This document shows positions 16,926 through 25,745 of a stretch of DNA of 64,000 bases, one piece after another (the stretch's first letter is position 1; each line of letters begins with the position of its first letter). The stretch comes from Paludibacteraceae bacterium. GTDB taxonomy: Bacteria; Bacteroidota; Bacteroidia; Bacteroidales; Paludibacteraceae. Location of the stretch: the NCBI GenBank assembly GCA_017559385.1, contig JAFYSK010000050.1, positions 1 to 64,000 on the forward strand, in the 5' to 3' direction. Made by a program: the position numbers and the translations under genes. Under the pieces are notes generated by a model that was not told the origin of the DNA, searched no databases, and worked only from the letters and a program-made list of their open reading frames with translations.

Positions 16926-17804
16926 TTAGAAATACTTAACTTCTGAGCCAGTAATGCTGGTTAAGAGATTATTGGCTAGACGACTAGCGCCAAAACGGAA
17001 TGATTCATTGTTTAACCAATTTTCACCCAAAATCTCCTTAACTAAGGTATAATGTTGAACAGCTTCTTCGGTAGTACTAACTCCACCAGCTGGTTTATAG
17101 CATACTTTGTCTCCAGTTTTTTCTTTCCATGTCTTGATAGCTTGGCACATCACATATGTAGCTTCTGGAGTTGCATTAACAGGAACTTTACCAGTAGAAG
17201 TCTTTATAAAATCAGCACCAGCAGCCATAGCCAGAATAGAGGCTTTGAATATGTTTTCAGATGTTTTCAACGCACCGGTTTCAAGTATCACTTTGAGATG
17301 AGCATCTTGGATAGCTGATTTAACTTCAGATATTTCATCGAAAACCTCTTGGTAATTTCCTTCAAGGAACTTGCCAATAGAAATAACTATATCAATCTCT
17401 GTTGCACCAGCAGCTACAGCCATAGCAGCTTCTGCTACTTTGATTTCCAAAAATGTCTGTGAAGCAGGAAATCCTGCTGCTACAGCCGCTATTCCGATAG
17501 GTTCGGTAAGGGTGTCTGCTGCGGTTTGTACCAATGCTGGATACACGCACATTGCAGCTACATTTGGGATATCAGGGAAATGATCTTCAAACTCGTTAAC
17601 GGCTTGAGCCATTTTTTCTACTTTTTCGGTAGTGTCATCTCCATTGAGGGTAGTGAGATCAATGCTATGTAAACATTGTTTCCAAACTTCAATGTTATTA
17701 TTTTCGTCAAAGTGCTTAGTTAGGATATTTGCTGCGGCTTCTTTAACCGCTTCGTCTGACATTGTCCAAGGGTACTCTGAAAAAAGAGTTTCAAATTTAT
17801 CCAT
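16926..17804 (-). CDS. deoC: Deoxyribose-phosphate aldolase
   Basis: Splits 2-deoxyribose-5-phosphate into glyceraldehyde-3-phosphate and acetaldehyde, feeding deoxynucleoside carbon into glycolysis. 292 residues from the ATG at 17802-17804; an earlier in-frame ATG would extend back to the psd stop. Schiff-base Lys is in FIKTSTGKVP, and the second active-site Lys in CYKPAGGV. An N-terminal helical extension of about 50 residues is typical for the longer DeoC form. It starts 29 bp after psd and is probably cotranscribed with it, although the functions are unrelated. Confidence 0.95.
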   Translation of the reverse strand: MDKFETLFSEYPWTMSDEAVKEAAANILTKHFDENNNIEVWKQCLHSIDLTTLNGDDTTEKVEKMAQAVNEFEDHFPDIPNVAAMCVYPALVQTAADTLTEPIGIAAVAAGFPASQTFLEIKVAEAAMAVAAGATEIDIVISIGKFLEGNYQEVFDEISEVKSAIQDAHLKVILETGALKTSENIFKASILAMAAGADFIKTSTGKVPVNATPEATYVMCQAIKTWKEKTGDKVCYKPAGGVSTTEEAVQHYTLVKEILGENWLNNESFRFGASRLANNLLTSITGSEVKYF

Positions 17805-17833
17805 AATCGTGTATTTCAAAAGTTTTATAAAAT

Positions 17834-18511
17834 TCAATTGATGCGTCCTAGAATGGTTTCGTTACCTTTTACAGGCTCACCAACTTTAACGAATATTTCT
17901 GTATCTAATGGTAAATAAAGGTCTACTCGTGAACCAAATTTGATAAATCCAAAGTGTTCGTTGCGGTGAGCTTTACCTCCTGCTTTAGCATATGTTACAA
18001 TGCGTCGTGCCATTGCTCCAGCAATCTGACGAACAGCAAGTTGTACTTTATTTTGAGTTTCAATAACTACCAATGAACGCTCATTCTCGGTACTAGATTT
18101 AGGTAACCAGGCACCTTTATGTGATCCATTTTGATGTTCAGAAACCAAAACAGTTCCTTCTATAGGATACCAATTGGCGTGGACATTAAAGGGAGACATG
18201 AATATGCTAACCTGCAAACGATGGTCATGGAAATATTCGTTTTCCATAGTAGGCTCTATTACTACAATTCTGCCATCAGCAGGAGCTATCAATAGGTTGG
18301 GATCTTTTACTTCAATAATTCGCAGAGGGTTGCGAAAAAAGTAGGTAACAAAGATTAGTAATGCTGAAGATAGCAAAATGGTAATAGCTACTACCCAATT
18401 TGGAGTGTAAATATATACCAAAACATTAACAGCTAGAATTAAAAATAGCAAGCAAAGGATAATTCCTATGCCTTCACGGTGGATACGTTGGTGGCGTTGT
18501 TGTTTTCCCAT
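17834..18511 (-). CDS. psd: Phosphatidylserine decarboxylase (short proenzyme)
   Basis: Makes phosphatidylethanolamine in the inner membrane. 225 residues, the short PSD-A type. Two hydrophobic segments (about 15-35 and 40-58) anchor it; the catalytic domain includes IAPADGRI (about 93-100), SIFMSPFNVHANWYP (about 122-136) and the self-cleavage site GS in FIKFGSRVDLYLP near residue 195, where the Ser becomes the pyruvoyl group. pssA, usually next to psd, is not adjacent. It stops 29 bp before deoC. Confidence 0.95.
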   Translation of the reverse strand: MGKQQRHQRIHREGIGIILCLLFLILAVNVLVYIYTPNWVVAITILLSSALLIFVTYFFRNPLRIIEVKDPNLLIAPADGRIVVIEPTMENEYFHDHRLQVSIFMSPFNVHANWYPIEGTVLVSEHQNGSHKGAWLPKSSTENERSLVVIETQNKVQLAVRQIAGAMARRIVTYAKAGGKAHRNEHFGFIKFGSRVDLYLPLDTEIFVKVGEPVKGNETILGRIN

Positions 18512-18598
18512 GTGTAGTTATGTATGTTTGTTAAAATCTAAAAAGCGAATGAGTAAGGTTGCTATTAAATTTCAGTAGTAACCAAATATTTATGGTGA

Positions 18599-19018
18599 TT
18601 AATATTTTATTTGGCACAGCATGTCTACAGCTTGATCAAGACTGGTCTGCAGCTTCTTATCTAACATCATTCGGAAAATGGCTGGTACATCAACTTCAAC
18701 CGTGATACGAATGCGTGTGTCGGTTTCTTCTATTTGTTTTAGTTGAATCCAAGCATTTGCCTTAATCGGCATATTCTCTGCTCCGTATTTGATCATCTTG
18801 TTCTCTTCGCGGTCTACGATACCAATAATGATCTTTGGACCTAATCCTTCTACTTTAAATTTAATAGAGTCTCGAGAAATTTCAATTTCTTTGACTTTAT
18901 CTTGAGGAATTTGGTCTGCAAATTTTTGTAGATTTTCTAGATTAGTTAAAATGGCATATACATTTTCTGCGTTTGCGTTAATCTGTCCAATCTTACTTTT
19001 ATATCTAATTTCTGACAT
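18599..19018 (-). CDS. SRPBCC/START-like protein
   Basis: 139 residues, no signal peptide. An alternation of strands and a long C-terminal helix (about 118-136, LDKKLQTSLDQAVDML) matches the helix-grip fold of the polyketide cyclase/SRPBCC superfamily. These proteins bind hydrophobic ligands, or act as lipid or quinone chaperones. It starts 2 bp after the pyrE stop, a pairing I have seen to be typical for Bacteroidota, so it is in the pyrE operon. Ligand unknown. Confidence 0.8.
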   Translation of the reverse strand: MSEIRYKSKIGQINANAENVYAILTNLENLQKFADQIPQDKVKEIEISRDSIKFKVEGLGPKIIIGIVDREENKMIKYGAENMPIKANAWIQLKQIEETDTRIRITVEVDVPAIFRMMLDKKLQTSLDQAVDMLCQIKY

Positions 19019-19020
19019 GA

Positions 19021-19653
19021 TTACTTATTCCATTTAGATGGTTTGTTTTGCCATTCTTTAATAGCTTTCTCTTCTTCCTTATTGATCATCCCCATGATTA
19101 CTGCATGATGCAAAATGGTATCTAGGTTAGTTAAGGCGGTTAAATCTACGCCTAACTTATTTAATTTTCGTTGAGTAGAAGGAAATTCAAAGTCGAAAAT
19201 AGTTACAATTCCTAGTATTTTGCATCCATTATTACGTAAAGCTTCCACGATCTTCACGCAATTATTACCAGCATTTACTTGATTTTCTACAATCACGACA
19301 CTTTGTCGAGGGCGCAAATCACCTTCTATTTGATTTTCTAATCCGTGGTCCTTAGGAGTTGGATGAACATAAACAAATGGCAAACTCAATTGTTCTGCCA
19401 CTAAAACTCCATGGGCGATAGCGTTCATAGCTACACCTGCGATGACATCAGCATCGGGATATAACTCGGCTATGGTTCGAGCTAATTCTAGACGAATAAA
19501 GTCTCGCATTTTAGGATATGAGAGAACTTTGCGATCATCACAATATAATGGAGCTAACCATCCATTAGCCCATTTGAAAGGGTTATTCAGTTGAAACTTA
19601 AAAGCCTTGAGCTGAAGTAGTTTCAACGCTGTCATATTTTGTAGAATACTCAT
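19021..19653 (-). CDS. pyrE: Orotate phosphoribosyltransferase-like, altered PRPP motif
   Basis: 210 residues aligned along the whole length with PyrE, which joins orotate to PRPP to form OMP in pyrimidine synthesis. Kept: NPFKWANGW (24-32), LYCDDRK (36-42), the flexible loop TPKDHGLEN (99-107, with Lys101 and His103) and PFVYV (92-96). Changed: the PRPP-binding motif, normally VEDLISTGGSS, reads VENQVNAGNN (122-131), losing the second acid and the Thr-Gly. GVATGAI, the usual sequence, reads GVAMNAI (73-79). The enzyme may be impaired, or this may be a diverged paralogue. Another in-frame ATG lies six codons in. Confidence 0.85.
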   Translation of the reverse strand: MSILQNMTALKLLQLKAFKFQLNNPFKWANGWLAPLYCDDRKVLSYPKMRDFIRLELARTIAELYPDADVIAGVAMNAIAHGVLVAEQLSLPFVYVHPTPKDHGLENQIEGDLRPRQSVVIVENQVNAGNNCVKIVEALRNNGCKILGIVTIFDFEFPSTQRKLNKLGVDLTALTNLDTILHHAVIMGMINKEEEKAIKEWQNKPSKWNK

Positions 19654-19713
19654 TTTGTGTTTAGTGTCTAGTGTTTCTTATTTTGAAAGATTTATAGTTA
19701 GGTACAATTTGGG

Positions 19714-19723
19714 TACAAAGGTA
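19714..19723 (-). promoter_or_regulatory. pyrE promoter
   Basis: TACCTTTGTA on the minus strand, about 60 bp upstream of the pyrE start. Confidence 0.7.
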
Positions 19724-19755
19724 CAACTTTTTTAGCAAAAAACCAAATTCTGTGA

Positions 19756-20571
19756 TTATTTTACCTTTTTTTGTTGGTAATGCATAATTTGTGCGTTAGC
19801 GGTTTTTTGCAATTGTTCAATATGGTTGATATCTTTCATAACCCATCCTAGTTGGTAGGTTTTTGATAGAGCATCTTTCTCTTGGGCGTTCAAATAGTAA
19901 ACCCACGACTTGTTATTTTGTCCTTTGCCTTCGATAGCTATTCTATGGCCATGATGAGTGCTTACAAAATTGAGGAAGGCCAATGCTTGTTCATTTTCTA
20001 GCGTCATAATTTCATGATGGCCTTCAGATAGGAAATGATGATTATTTCCAGAGAACGATTGCTCCTGTTCATTGGCTTTTAAAATGACGGAGTTCTGATT
20101 GACTTGTGATGGACCAAAGTAGTAACTTTTTACTATTGTCTGTCTATCGTCTCGCACATATGCTTGTATAAAGTTTCTATCTGTATTGTTGTTGGTTATC
20201 AATAGTTTATGAACATATCTACCCGCATCTTCGTAGCTATTGTTTTTCTCATATTTAAAGTGCTTGAGTAACTCATCCGCTTGAAGCAGTAGTGGGGGTA
20301 ATAAGGTATCGGTATATGCTAGTGTTGCCTGTGCTTCTAGGTAAGTGATAGAGTCCGCTATATTTTTAGCTATTCTTCGTTGACTAACTAAGCGAGGATA
20401 TGTACTATGGAGTGAATCGAGTATTATTAAAGCTTGTCTCCACGAGCCATTATCAACAAGTGTTTGAGCTTCTGTAAGTAATTGATTCGCTTCCTGCTCT
20501 ACATCTGGTTTACATGAGCTAAATAAAATAGATATCAAAAAAACAAGAAAGATTAGTTGGTTGTTTGTCAT
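19756..20571 (-). CDS. Lipoprotein, function unknown
   Basis: 271 residues from the ATG at 20569-20571; an earlier in-frame ATG would put the promoter inside the gene. Signal peptide with lipobox FSSC (Cys at residue 20). The next ~80 residues look like helical hairpins of the TPR sort (ALIILDSLHSTYP). A beta-rich part (about 130-235) and a final charged helix follow. The order lipobox, helical repeat with ILD-x-hydrophobic, beta domain resembles the lipoprotein at 1158-2018, so the two may be distant relatives. Monocistronic, divergent from the OmpA/TPR lipoprotein gene. Confidence 0.8.
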   Translation of the reverse strand: MTNNQLIFLVFLISILFSSCKPDVEQEANQLLTEAQTLVDNGSWRQALIILDSLHSTYPRLVSQRRIAKNIADSITYLEAQATLAYTDTLLPPLLLQADELLKHFKYEKNNSYEDAGRYVHKLLITNNNTDRNFIQAYVRDDRQTIVKSYYFGPSQVNQNSVILKANEQEQSFSGNNHHFLSEGHHEIMTLENEQALAFLNFVSTHHGHRIAIEGKGQNNKSWVYYLNAQEKDALSKTYQLGWVMKDINHIEQLQKTANAQIMHYQQKKVK

Positions 20572-20602
20572 GATGTTGTGGTTATTTGGGCAGTTAAAAC
20601 GC

Positions 20603-20612
20603 TGCAAAGTTA
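20603..20612 (-). promoter_or_regulatory. Promoter of the lipoprotein gene
   Basis: TAACTTTGCA on the minus strand, about 32 bp before the chosen start codon. Confidence 0.7.
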
Positions 20613-20684
20613 CTAATAAATCTTCAAAACACAAAAAAAAATCAAAAAAATACCATTAAATTTGCCCATTTGTAAATATTTTTG

Positions 20685-20694
20685 TACCTTTGCA
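20685..20694 (+). promoter_or_regulatory. Promoter of the OmpA/TPR lipoprotein unit
   Basis: TACCTTTGCA on the plus strand, with TTTG elements upstream at about 20661-20664. It leaves a ~70-nt leader before the ATG at 20768. The in-frame extension to 20690 starts inside the promoter and was rejected. Confidence 0.75.
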
Positions 20695-20767
20695 GCCGAT
20701 AAATTGTGTCCGTAGCATAGTTTTTGTGAATCAGGTAATAACAAATCTAAAAATAACTCAAAAAAGT

Positions 20768-22453
20768 ATGAAAAAATCTATCCTTTTAGTATCAGTCTTT
20801 GCGATGGCAATGCTGATTGGTTGCGGTACTGCTGTTCAACCAGAACAAGTTACCGTAAATCCAAGTCCATTAGTGGTGGTAGGTGATAAAGTTGATGCTA
20901 CTATCACTGGAACATTCCCTGTGAAGAAATTCTCCAAAAAAGCAGTTTTAACTGTTACCCCAGTATTAGTTTATGAGGGTGGTGAGGCAGTTGGTACTCC
21001 TGTAACTTATGTAGGAGAGAAAGCAAAAGAAAATGGTACTTCTGTATCTTACAAAGAAGGTGGTAAGTTCTCTATGAAAGCATCTTTTGCTTATGTACCT
21101 GCAATGGCTTCTTCTAGCTTGGTTCTTCGTTTTACCGCTACCAACGGTAAAAAAGTGGTTGAGATTCCTGAGATGAAGATAGCTGATGGTGTTATTGCAA
21201 CAGCTAAATTGGCTCAAGCTGAAGATGTTAAGCCTCAAGTAACAGCCGATAAATTCCAACGCATTATTCAAGAGGTGCAAGAAGCTGATATTCGTTTCTT
21301 GATTCAACAATCAACTTTGCGTAAGTCAGAGTTGAAGTCTGAGGATGTTGAGAACTTGACTGCTGCTATTAAAGCTGCTGATACCACTGAAAACAAGGCT
21401 ATTAACAAGATAGAAGTTCTTGGTTATGCTTCTCCTGATGGTGGTCAAGACTTGAATGAGAAGTTGGCAGATGCTCGCCAAACTAAGACTCAAGAATATC
21501 TCCAAAAGCAACTTAAGAAAGCTGAGGTAGATGCTTCAATCATTTCTGATGTGACAGCTGAGGACTGGGAAGGTTTCCAAAAAGTTCTAGAGGCTAGCAA
21601 TATCCAAGATAAAGAGTTGGTTTTGCGTGTGCTCAGCATGTATACAGATCCTGAGGAGCGTGAGGCTCAAATTAAGAATCTAAGTACTGTTTTCAAAGCT
21701 ATTGCTGATGATGTATTGCCAGCATTGCGTCGTAGTCGTCTTGTTTTGACTACTGATTTGATTGGTAAGTCAGATGATGAGATTTCTGCTCTTGCAAAGA
21801 ATGATCCAGCAGCATTGAATGTTGAGGAGTTACTCTATGCTGCAACTCTCTGCAATAACAATAGCGATAAGTTGGCTATTTACAAGAAAGTTACTGAGAT
21901 TTATCCAAACGACTATCGTGGTTTCAATAACCTAGGTATCACCTACTTTACACAAGGTAAGGTATCTGAGGCTCGTCAATGCTACGCAAAAGCGTTGAAG
22001 CTGGATTCTAAAAACGCAGATGTTAATTACAATGCTGGTATTGCAGCAATGGCTGATGGTGACTTGGCTAAGGCTGAGGAGTTCCTTGGTAAAGCTGCTG
22101 GTACTTCAGGTAACTTAAAGGCTGCTATGGGTACTCTCTACACCATGAAGGGTGACTACGCTGCTGCTAAGAATGCATACGGTAATACCGCTTCTAATAA
22201 TGCTGCTGTTCAACAAATCTTGAACGAGGATTATGCTGCTGCTCGTCAAACTTTGGCTAAAGTAGAGAATCCTAATGCTACAACAGCATACCTAGCAGCT
22301 GTTGTTGGTGCTCGTACTAACGACCGTGAGGCTGTTTACACCAACCTTGCTTTGGCTGTTAAGCGCGATGCTAATATGAAGGCAAAAGCTCAAAAGGACA
22401 TCGAGTTTGCTAAGTATGCTGCAGACGAGAAGTTCCAAGCAATCGTTAAATAA
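20768..22453 (+). CDS. Envelope lipoprotein with OmpA-like and TPR regions
   Basis: 561 residues from the ATG at 20768. Lipobox LIGC with Cys at residue 19, then a beta-rich domain (about 30-140). A central stretch around 215-260 has the OmpA-like peptidoglycan-binding pattern (VLGYASPDGGQDLNEKLADAR). The C-terminal third holds TPR repeats (NNLGITYFTQGKVSEARQ and following). Probably anchored in the outer membrane and linked to the cell wall, with TPRs as a protein-binding scaffold. It overlaps the next small gene by 1 bp (TAATG) and leads a translationally coupled series to mutL. Confidence 0.85.
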   Translation: MKKSILLVSVFAMAMLIGCGTAVQPEQVTVNPSPLVVVGDKVDATITGTFPVKKFSKKAVLTVTPVLVYEGGEAVGTPVTYVGEKAKENGTSVSYKEGGKFSMKASFAYVPAMASSSLVLRFTATNGKKVVEIPEMKIADGVIATAKLAQAEDVKPQVTADKFQRIIQEVQEADIRFLIQQSTLRKSELKSEDVENLTAAIKAADTTENKAINKIEVLGYASPDGGQDLNEKLADARQTKTQEYLQKQLKKAEVDASIISDVTAEDWEGFQKVLEASNIQDKELVLRVLSMYTDPEEREAQIKNLSTVFKAIADDVLPALRRSRLVLTTDLIGKSDDEISALAKNDPAALNVEELLYAATLCNNNSDKLAIYKKVTEIYPNDYRGFNNLGITYFTQGKVSEARQCYAKALKLDSKNADVNYNAGIAAMADGDLAKAEEFLGKAAGTSGNLKAAMGTLYTMKGDYAAAKNAYGNTASNNAAVQQILNEDYAAARQTLAKVENPNATTAYLAAVVGARTNDREAVYTNLALAVKRDANMKAKAQKDIEFAKYAADEKFQAIVK

Positions 22454-22689
22454 TGTCGATACTTTTTCCAAAAGTACGGAAACCACGTGAGTGGGACTAT
22501 CGCCCCATTTACTATGATAAAGAAAAGGAGGCGCGCAAGGATAAACTTGCGCGTCTTCATCGTGGTTCCTTTCGTGAAGCCCACGAGGCCAATACACATA
22601 AGAGAAAAGACACACAACGCAAATCCAAATTGGTTTTTTGGATAGCGCTATTGTTGTTGCTTATTTTTGTTTTTCATTACTTGCTATGA
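22453..22689 (+). CDS. Small basic protein with C-terminal membrane helix
   Basis: 78 residues: a Lys/Arg-rich N-terminal part (KPREWDYRPIYYDKEKEAR) and one membrane helix at the C-terminus (about 60-77). The ATG overlaps the stop of the upstream lipoprotein, and its stop overlaps the mutL ATG, so translation is coupled on both sides. Small proteins of this design occur widely in Bacteroidota beside mutL. Function unknown. Confidence 0.8.
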   Translation: MSILFPKVRKPREWDYRPIYYDKEKEARKDKLARLHRGSFREAHEANTHKRKDTQRKSKLVFWIALLLLLIFVFHYLL

Positions 22690-24488
22690 GTGATATTATC
22701 CATCTATTACCTGATAGTGTTGCCAACCAAATTGCAGCTGGTGAAGTGATCCAACGACCAGCTTCATGTTTAAAGGAGTTGGTAGAAAACTCGTTAGATG
22801 CGGGTGCTTCGCATATTCGAGTTATTGTTCGCGATGCAGGACGAACTTTATTGCAGGTGGTAGATGATGGTAAGGGAATGAGTCCAACCGATGCACGCAT
22901 GGCTTTTGAAAGACATGCTACTTCTAAGATTTCACAGGCTTCGGATCTTTTCCAATTACGCACTATGGGCTTCAGAGGAGAGGCGCTGGCTAGCATATGT
23001 GCTGTTGCACATGTGGAATTGCAAACTCGTAGAGAGAATGATGAGGTTGGTACCCGTATTGAAATAGCTGGATCACAGGTTATAAACCAAGAGATTGTGC
23101 AATGTGCTGCAGGAACAAATATTCGTGTGAAGAATTTGTTCTATAATGTTCCTGCTCGTCGTAAGTTCCTCAAAACTGATCAAACAGAACTGCGTAATCT
23201 ACTGACCGAATACAATCGCATTGTATTAGTTAATCCTCAGGTACAATTTACATTTGTAAGCAACGACGAGATTTTATCTGACTTGGCACCATGTACTCTA
23301 AAGCAGCGCATAGAAGCCGTGTTTGGTCATTCATCAAAACATTATACAAGTCATTTAGTTGATGTATCTACAGATACCGAATTGGTAAGGATATCTGGAT
23401 TTATAGGCAAGCCAGAAACTGTTGGTAAAAATAGTCAACAGTATATGTTTGTCAATGGACGCTATATGCGCCATTCGTATTTTCATAAAGCTATAATGAC
23501 AGCCTACTCTGGTTTATTACTCCCAGAACATACACCTTCCTATTTTCTATATTTTGATATTCATCCCGATGCCATTGATGTAAATATTCATCCTACTAAG
23601 ACTGAAATAAAGTTTGCTGATGAGCAGGCTATTTTCCAAATCTTATTGGCAGCTGTAAAGGAAGCATTAGGTAAGTTTAATGTGGCTCCTTCTCTTGATT
23701 TTACAAGCACCACACAGTTAGATATACCTGCTGCAAGAACAGGTGCAATACCTGTGCAGGCACCTATCTTGCAGGTGGATCCTAATTATGATCCATTTAA
23801 AACTCATACATCACGCAGCAATCCTGTATCTAGCTGGGAGCAATTATACGAGCCTATTCAAAGTCACATGCCAGGAGCATCCACTACTGTTGCGTCTAGC
23901 ATGCTTTTTGATACTCCATTAATATCTGATTCGACACCATTGCTACAATGTGCTAATCGCTATATCTTAGCACCTGTTGAACATGGATTAATGCTTATCC
24001 ATCAGCATCGTATGCATGTGGCTATTTTGTATAAAGAACTGCAAGAGCAGTTAAGCCAATCACAAGCTATTACACAGCCACTTTTGTTTCCTGAGATAAT
24101 AGAACTCACTTATGATGATTGGCAAACTTTGCAAACGCTATTGCCAGATCTAGAGCGACTAGGATTTACATTAGACCAGTTCTCGCCACAAGCGTATACT
24201 ATTTCAGCAGTGCCAGCATTGCTAGGACAAAAGAACGCAGTGGAAACATTGTTGCAGGTCATACATGATGTGCAGGATACTGAGGAATCGGTAGAAAATC
24301 AGTGGAAAGAAACGATGACACTATGTTTGGCTCGTCAAATGGCAATTCCACAAGGCAAGCCTTTGACAGATGTTGAGATGCGTGATTTGGTTAATCGCTT
24401 TATGACTGCTAACTTATCTCGACATTTACCTAATGGACAAACAATCATATCAATACTAAATAATGATGATATACAAAAGCGTTTTTAA
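22686..24488 (+). CDS. mutL: DNA mismatch repair protein MutL
   Basis: Links mismatch recognition by MutS to strand incision and removal. 600 residues from the ATG at 22686, overlapping the previous stop. N-terminal GHKL ATPase: ELVENSLDAGA, DDGKGM, RHATSKI and GFRGEAL. A low-complexity linker lies at about 335-420. The C-terminal dimerisation domain has at about 437-450 IHQHRMHVAILYKE where endonuclease-type MutL has DQHAAHER-x-x-YE, and NGQT near the end where CPHGRP is usual. The metal-binding nuclease site therefore looks degraded. It overlaps the next gene by 26 bp. Confidence 0.95.
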   Translation: MSDIIHLLPDSVANQIAAGEVIQRPASCLKELVENSLDAGASHIRVIVRDAGRTLLQVVDDGKGMSPTDARMAFERHATSKISQASDLFQLRTMGFRGEALASICAVAHVELQTRRENDEVGTRIEIAGSQVINQEIVQCAAGTNIRVKNLFYNVPARRKFLKTDQTELRNLLTEYNRIVLVNPQVQFTFVSNDEILSDLAPCTLKQRIEAVFGHSSKHYTSHLVDVSTDTELVRISGFIGKPETVGKNSQQYMFVNGRYMRHSYFHKAIMTAYSGLLLPEHTPSYFLYFDIHPDAIDVNIHPTKTEIKFADEQAIFQILLAAVKEALGKFNVAPSLDFTSTTQLDIPAARTGAIPVQAPILQVDPNYDPFKTHTSRSNPVSSWEQLYEPIQSHMPGASTTVASSMLFDTPLISDSTPLLQCANRYILAPVEHGLMLIHQHRMHVAILYKELQEQLSQSQAITQPLLFPEIIELTYDDWQTLQTLLPDLERLGFTLDQFSPQAYTISAVPALLGQKNAVETLLQVIHDVQDTEESVENQWKETMTLCLARQMAIPQGKPLTDVEMRDLVNRFMTANLSRHLPNGQTIISILNNDDIQKRF

Positions 24489-25320
24489 ATCCCTTTACCT
24501 ATGCGCTATAATGATAGGCTGTTTAGCGTGTAGTCATTCAACTCAACCGATCGAGTTGACTATTTTGCACACTAATGACACTCATTCACAAGTTGAGCCT
24601 TTGGAACCGGGTAAGAGAGATGAATTGTGTGGAGGATATGCACGCAGAATGGGATTGATCCAACAGGTTCGTCAACAGAATCCTAATTTGATCGTGTTGG
24701 ATGCTGGAGACTTTTGTCAGGGTACTCCATATTTCAATTTCTATAGAGGTCGTATTGAAATTGAGGCAATGAATCGTATGCAGTATGATGCAATCACACT
24801 AGGTAATCATGAGTTTGATTATGGTGTGGATACACTTGCTATGATGCTAAAAATGGCTGACTTTCCTATTGTTTGTTCTAATTATGATGTTCGAGGAACA
24901 GCTCTTGAGGGGTTGGTTCAACCATATACTATCATCAAGCGTGCAGGTTTGCGGGTGGGAGTGTTTGGACTAGGTATTAATCCTAAAGGACTAATTGCCG
25001 AGAAGAATTTTGCTCCAATACAGTATTTGGATCCTATTATAACTGCCCAAGAAATGGCCAACATTCTTCGTAATAACGAAAAGTGTGATGTGGTTATTTG
25101 TTTAAGTCATCAAGGTACTCATCCGGGAGCACATGGTCAAATGTCTGATATGGAGTTAGCAGAAAAAACTGATAATATAGATGTGATTATTAGTGCACAT
25201 ACACACAAGGTGGTTCAAAATCTATATGTTTTGAATCTAAAGGGTGACTCAGTATTACTTGCTCAAACGGGCAAAGCAGGTGCAAGAATGGGTGAAATTA
25301 CTCTCAAAATAGTGCAATAA
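24463..25320 (+). CDS. Metallophosphatase lipoprotein (5'-nucleotidase catalytic part)
   Basis: 285 residues. Lipobox CLAC with Cys at about residue 23. Calcineurin-like metal-binding motifs: HTNDTHSQ (about 36-43), DAGDFCQG (about 80-87), GNHEFDYG (about 114-121) and HTHKVVQ near 246. This is the catalytic domain of UshA-type 5'-nucleotidases without the C-terminal substrate-specificity domain; Bacteroidota often encode the two parts as separate lipoproteins, but the partner is not adjacent. It probably acts on periplasmic nucleotides. Two adjacent ATGs are possible starts. Confidence 0.9.
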   Translation: MMIYKSVFKSLYLCAIMIGCLACSHSTQPIELTILHTNDTHSQVEPLEPGKRDELCGGYARRMGLIQQVRQQNPNLIVLDAGDFCQGTPYFNFYRGRIEIEAMNRMQYDAITLGNHEFDYGVDTLAMMLKMADFPIVCSNYDVRGTALEGLVQPYTIIKRAGLRVGVFGLGINPKGLIAEKNFAPIQYLDPIITAQEMANILRNNEKCDVVICLSHQGTHPGAHGQMSDMELAEKTDNIDVIISAHTHKVVQNLYVLNLKGDSVLLAQTGKAGARMGEITLKIVQ

Positions 25321-25365
25321 AAGCACAATTATGTAAAAAAATTTGCATATTCCAAAAAAAAGTAG

Positions 25366-25373
25366 TTACTTTG
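25366..25373 (+). promoter_or_regulatory. acpP-fabF promoter
   Basis: TTACTTTG followed by CAGCCGA, a slightly off-consensus -7 box, with TTTG about 20 bp upstream at 25342-25345. A 60-nt leader follows before acpP. Confidence 0.65.
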
Positions 25374-25436
25374 CAGCCGAATTTAAAATAAGAATACAAT
25401 AAATACAAAATACTAACTAATTAATTTAAGATTATT

Positions 25437-25673
25437 ATGTCAGCTATTGAATCAAAAGTTAAAGCAATCATCGTAGATAAATTAGGTGTTGAAGAATCAC
25501 AAGTAACTCTAGATGCAAGCTTCACAGCGGATCTTAACGCAGACTCACTTGACACAGTTGAGTTGATTATGGAGTTTGAGAAAGAGTTTGGTGTTTCTAT
25601 TCCAGACGAGGATACATCTAAGATCAACACAGTTAAAGATGTGGTTGATTACATTGAGAAGCTTCAAGCCTAA
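25437..25673 (+). CDS. acpP: Acyl carrier protein
   Basis: Carries growing fatty acids on 4'-phosphopantetheine. 78 residues, acidic four-helix protein. The modified Ser is in [10 protein letters not shown] (about Ser39), followed by the recognition helix [13 protein letters not shown]. It precedes fabF by 72 bp in the usual fatty-acid gene order and also supplies the acyl chains used by LpxA and LpxD encoded earlier in the window. Confidence 0.97.
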   Translation: MSAIESKVKAIIVDKLGVEESQVTLDASFTADLNADSLDTVELIMEFEKEFGVSIPDEDTSKINTVKDVVDYIEKLQA

Positions 25674-25745
25674 CTTTATAGTTGAATTTTAGTTTAGCGA
25701 GTTTGTAGGGTAATACTTACAGACTCGCTCAGTATATCTGTGTAT

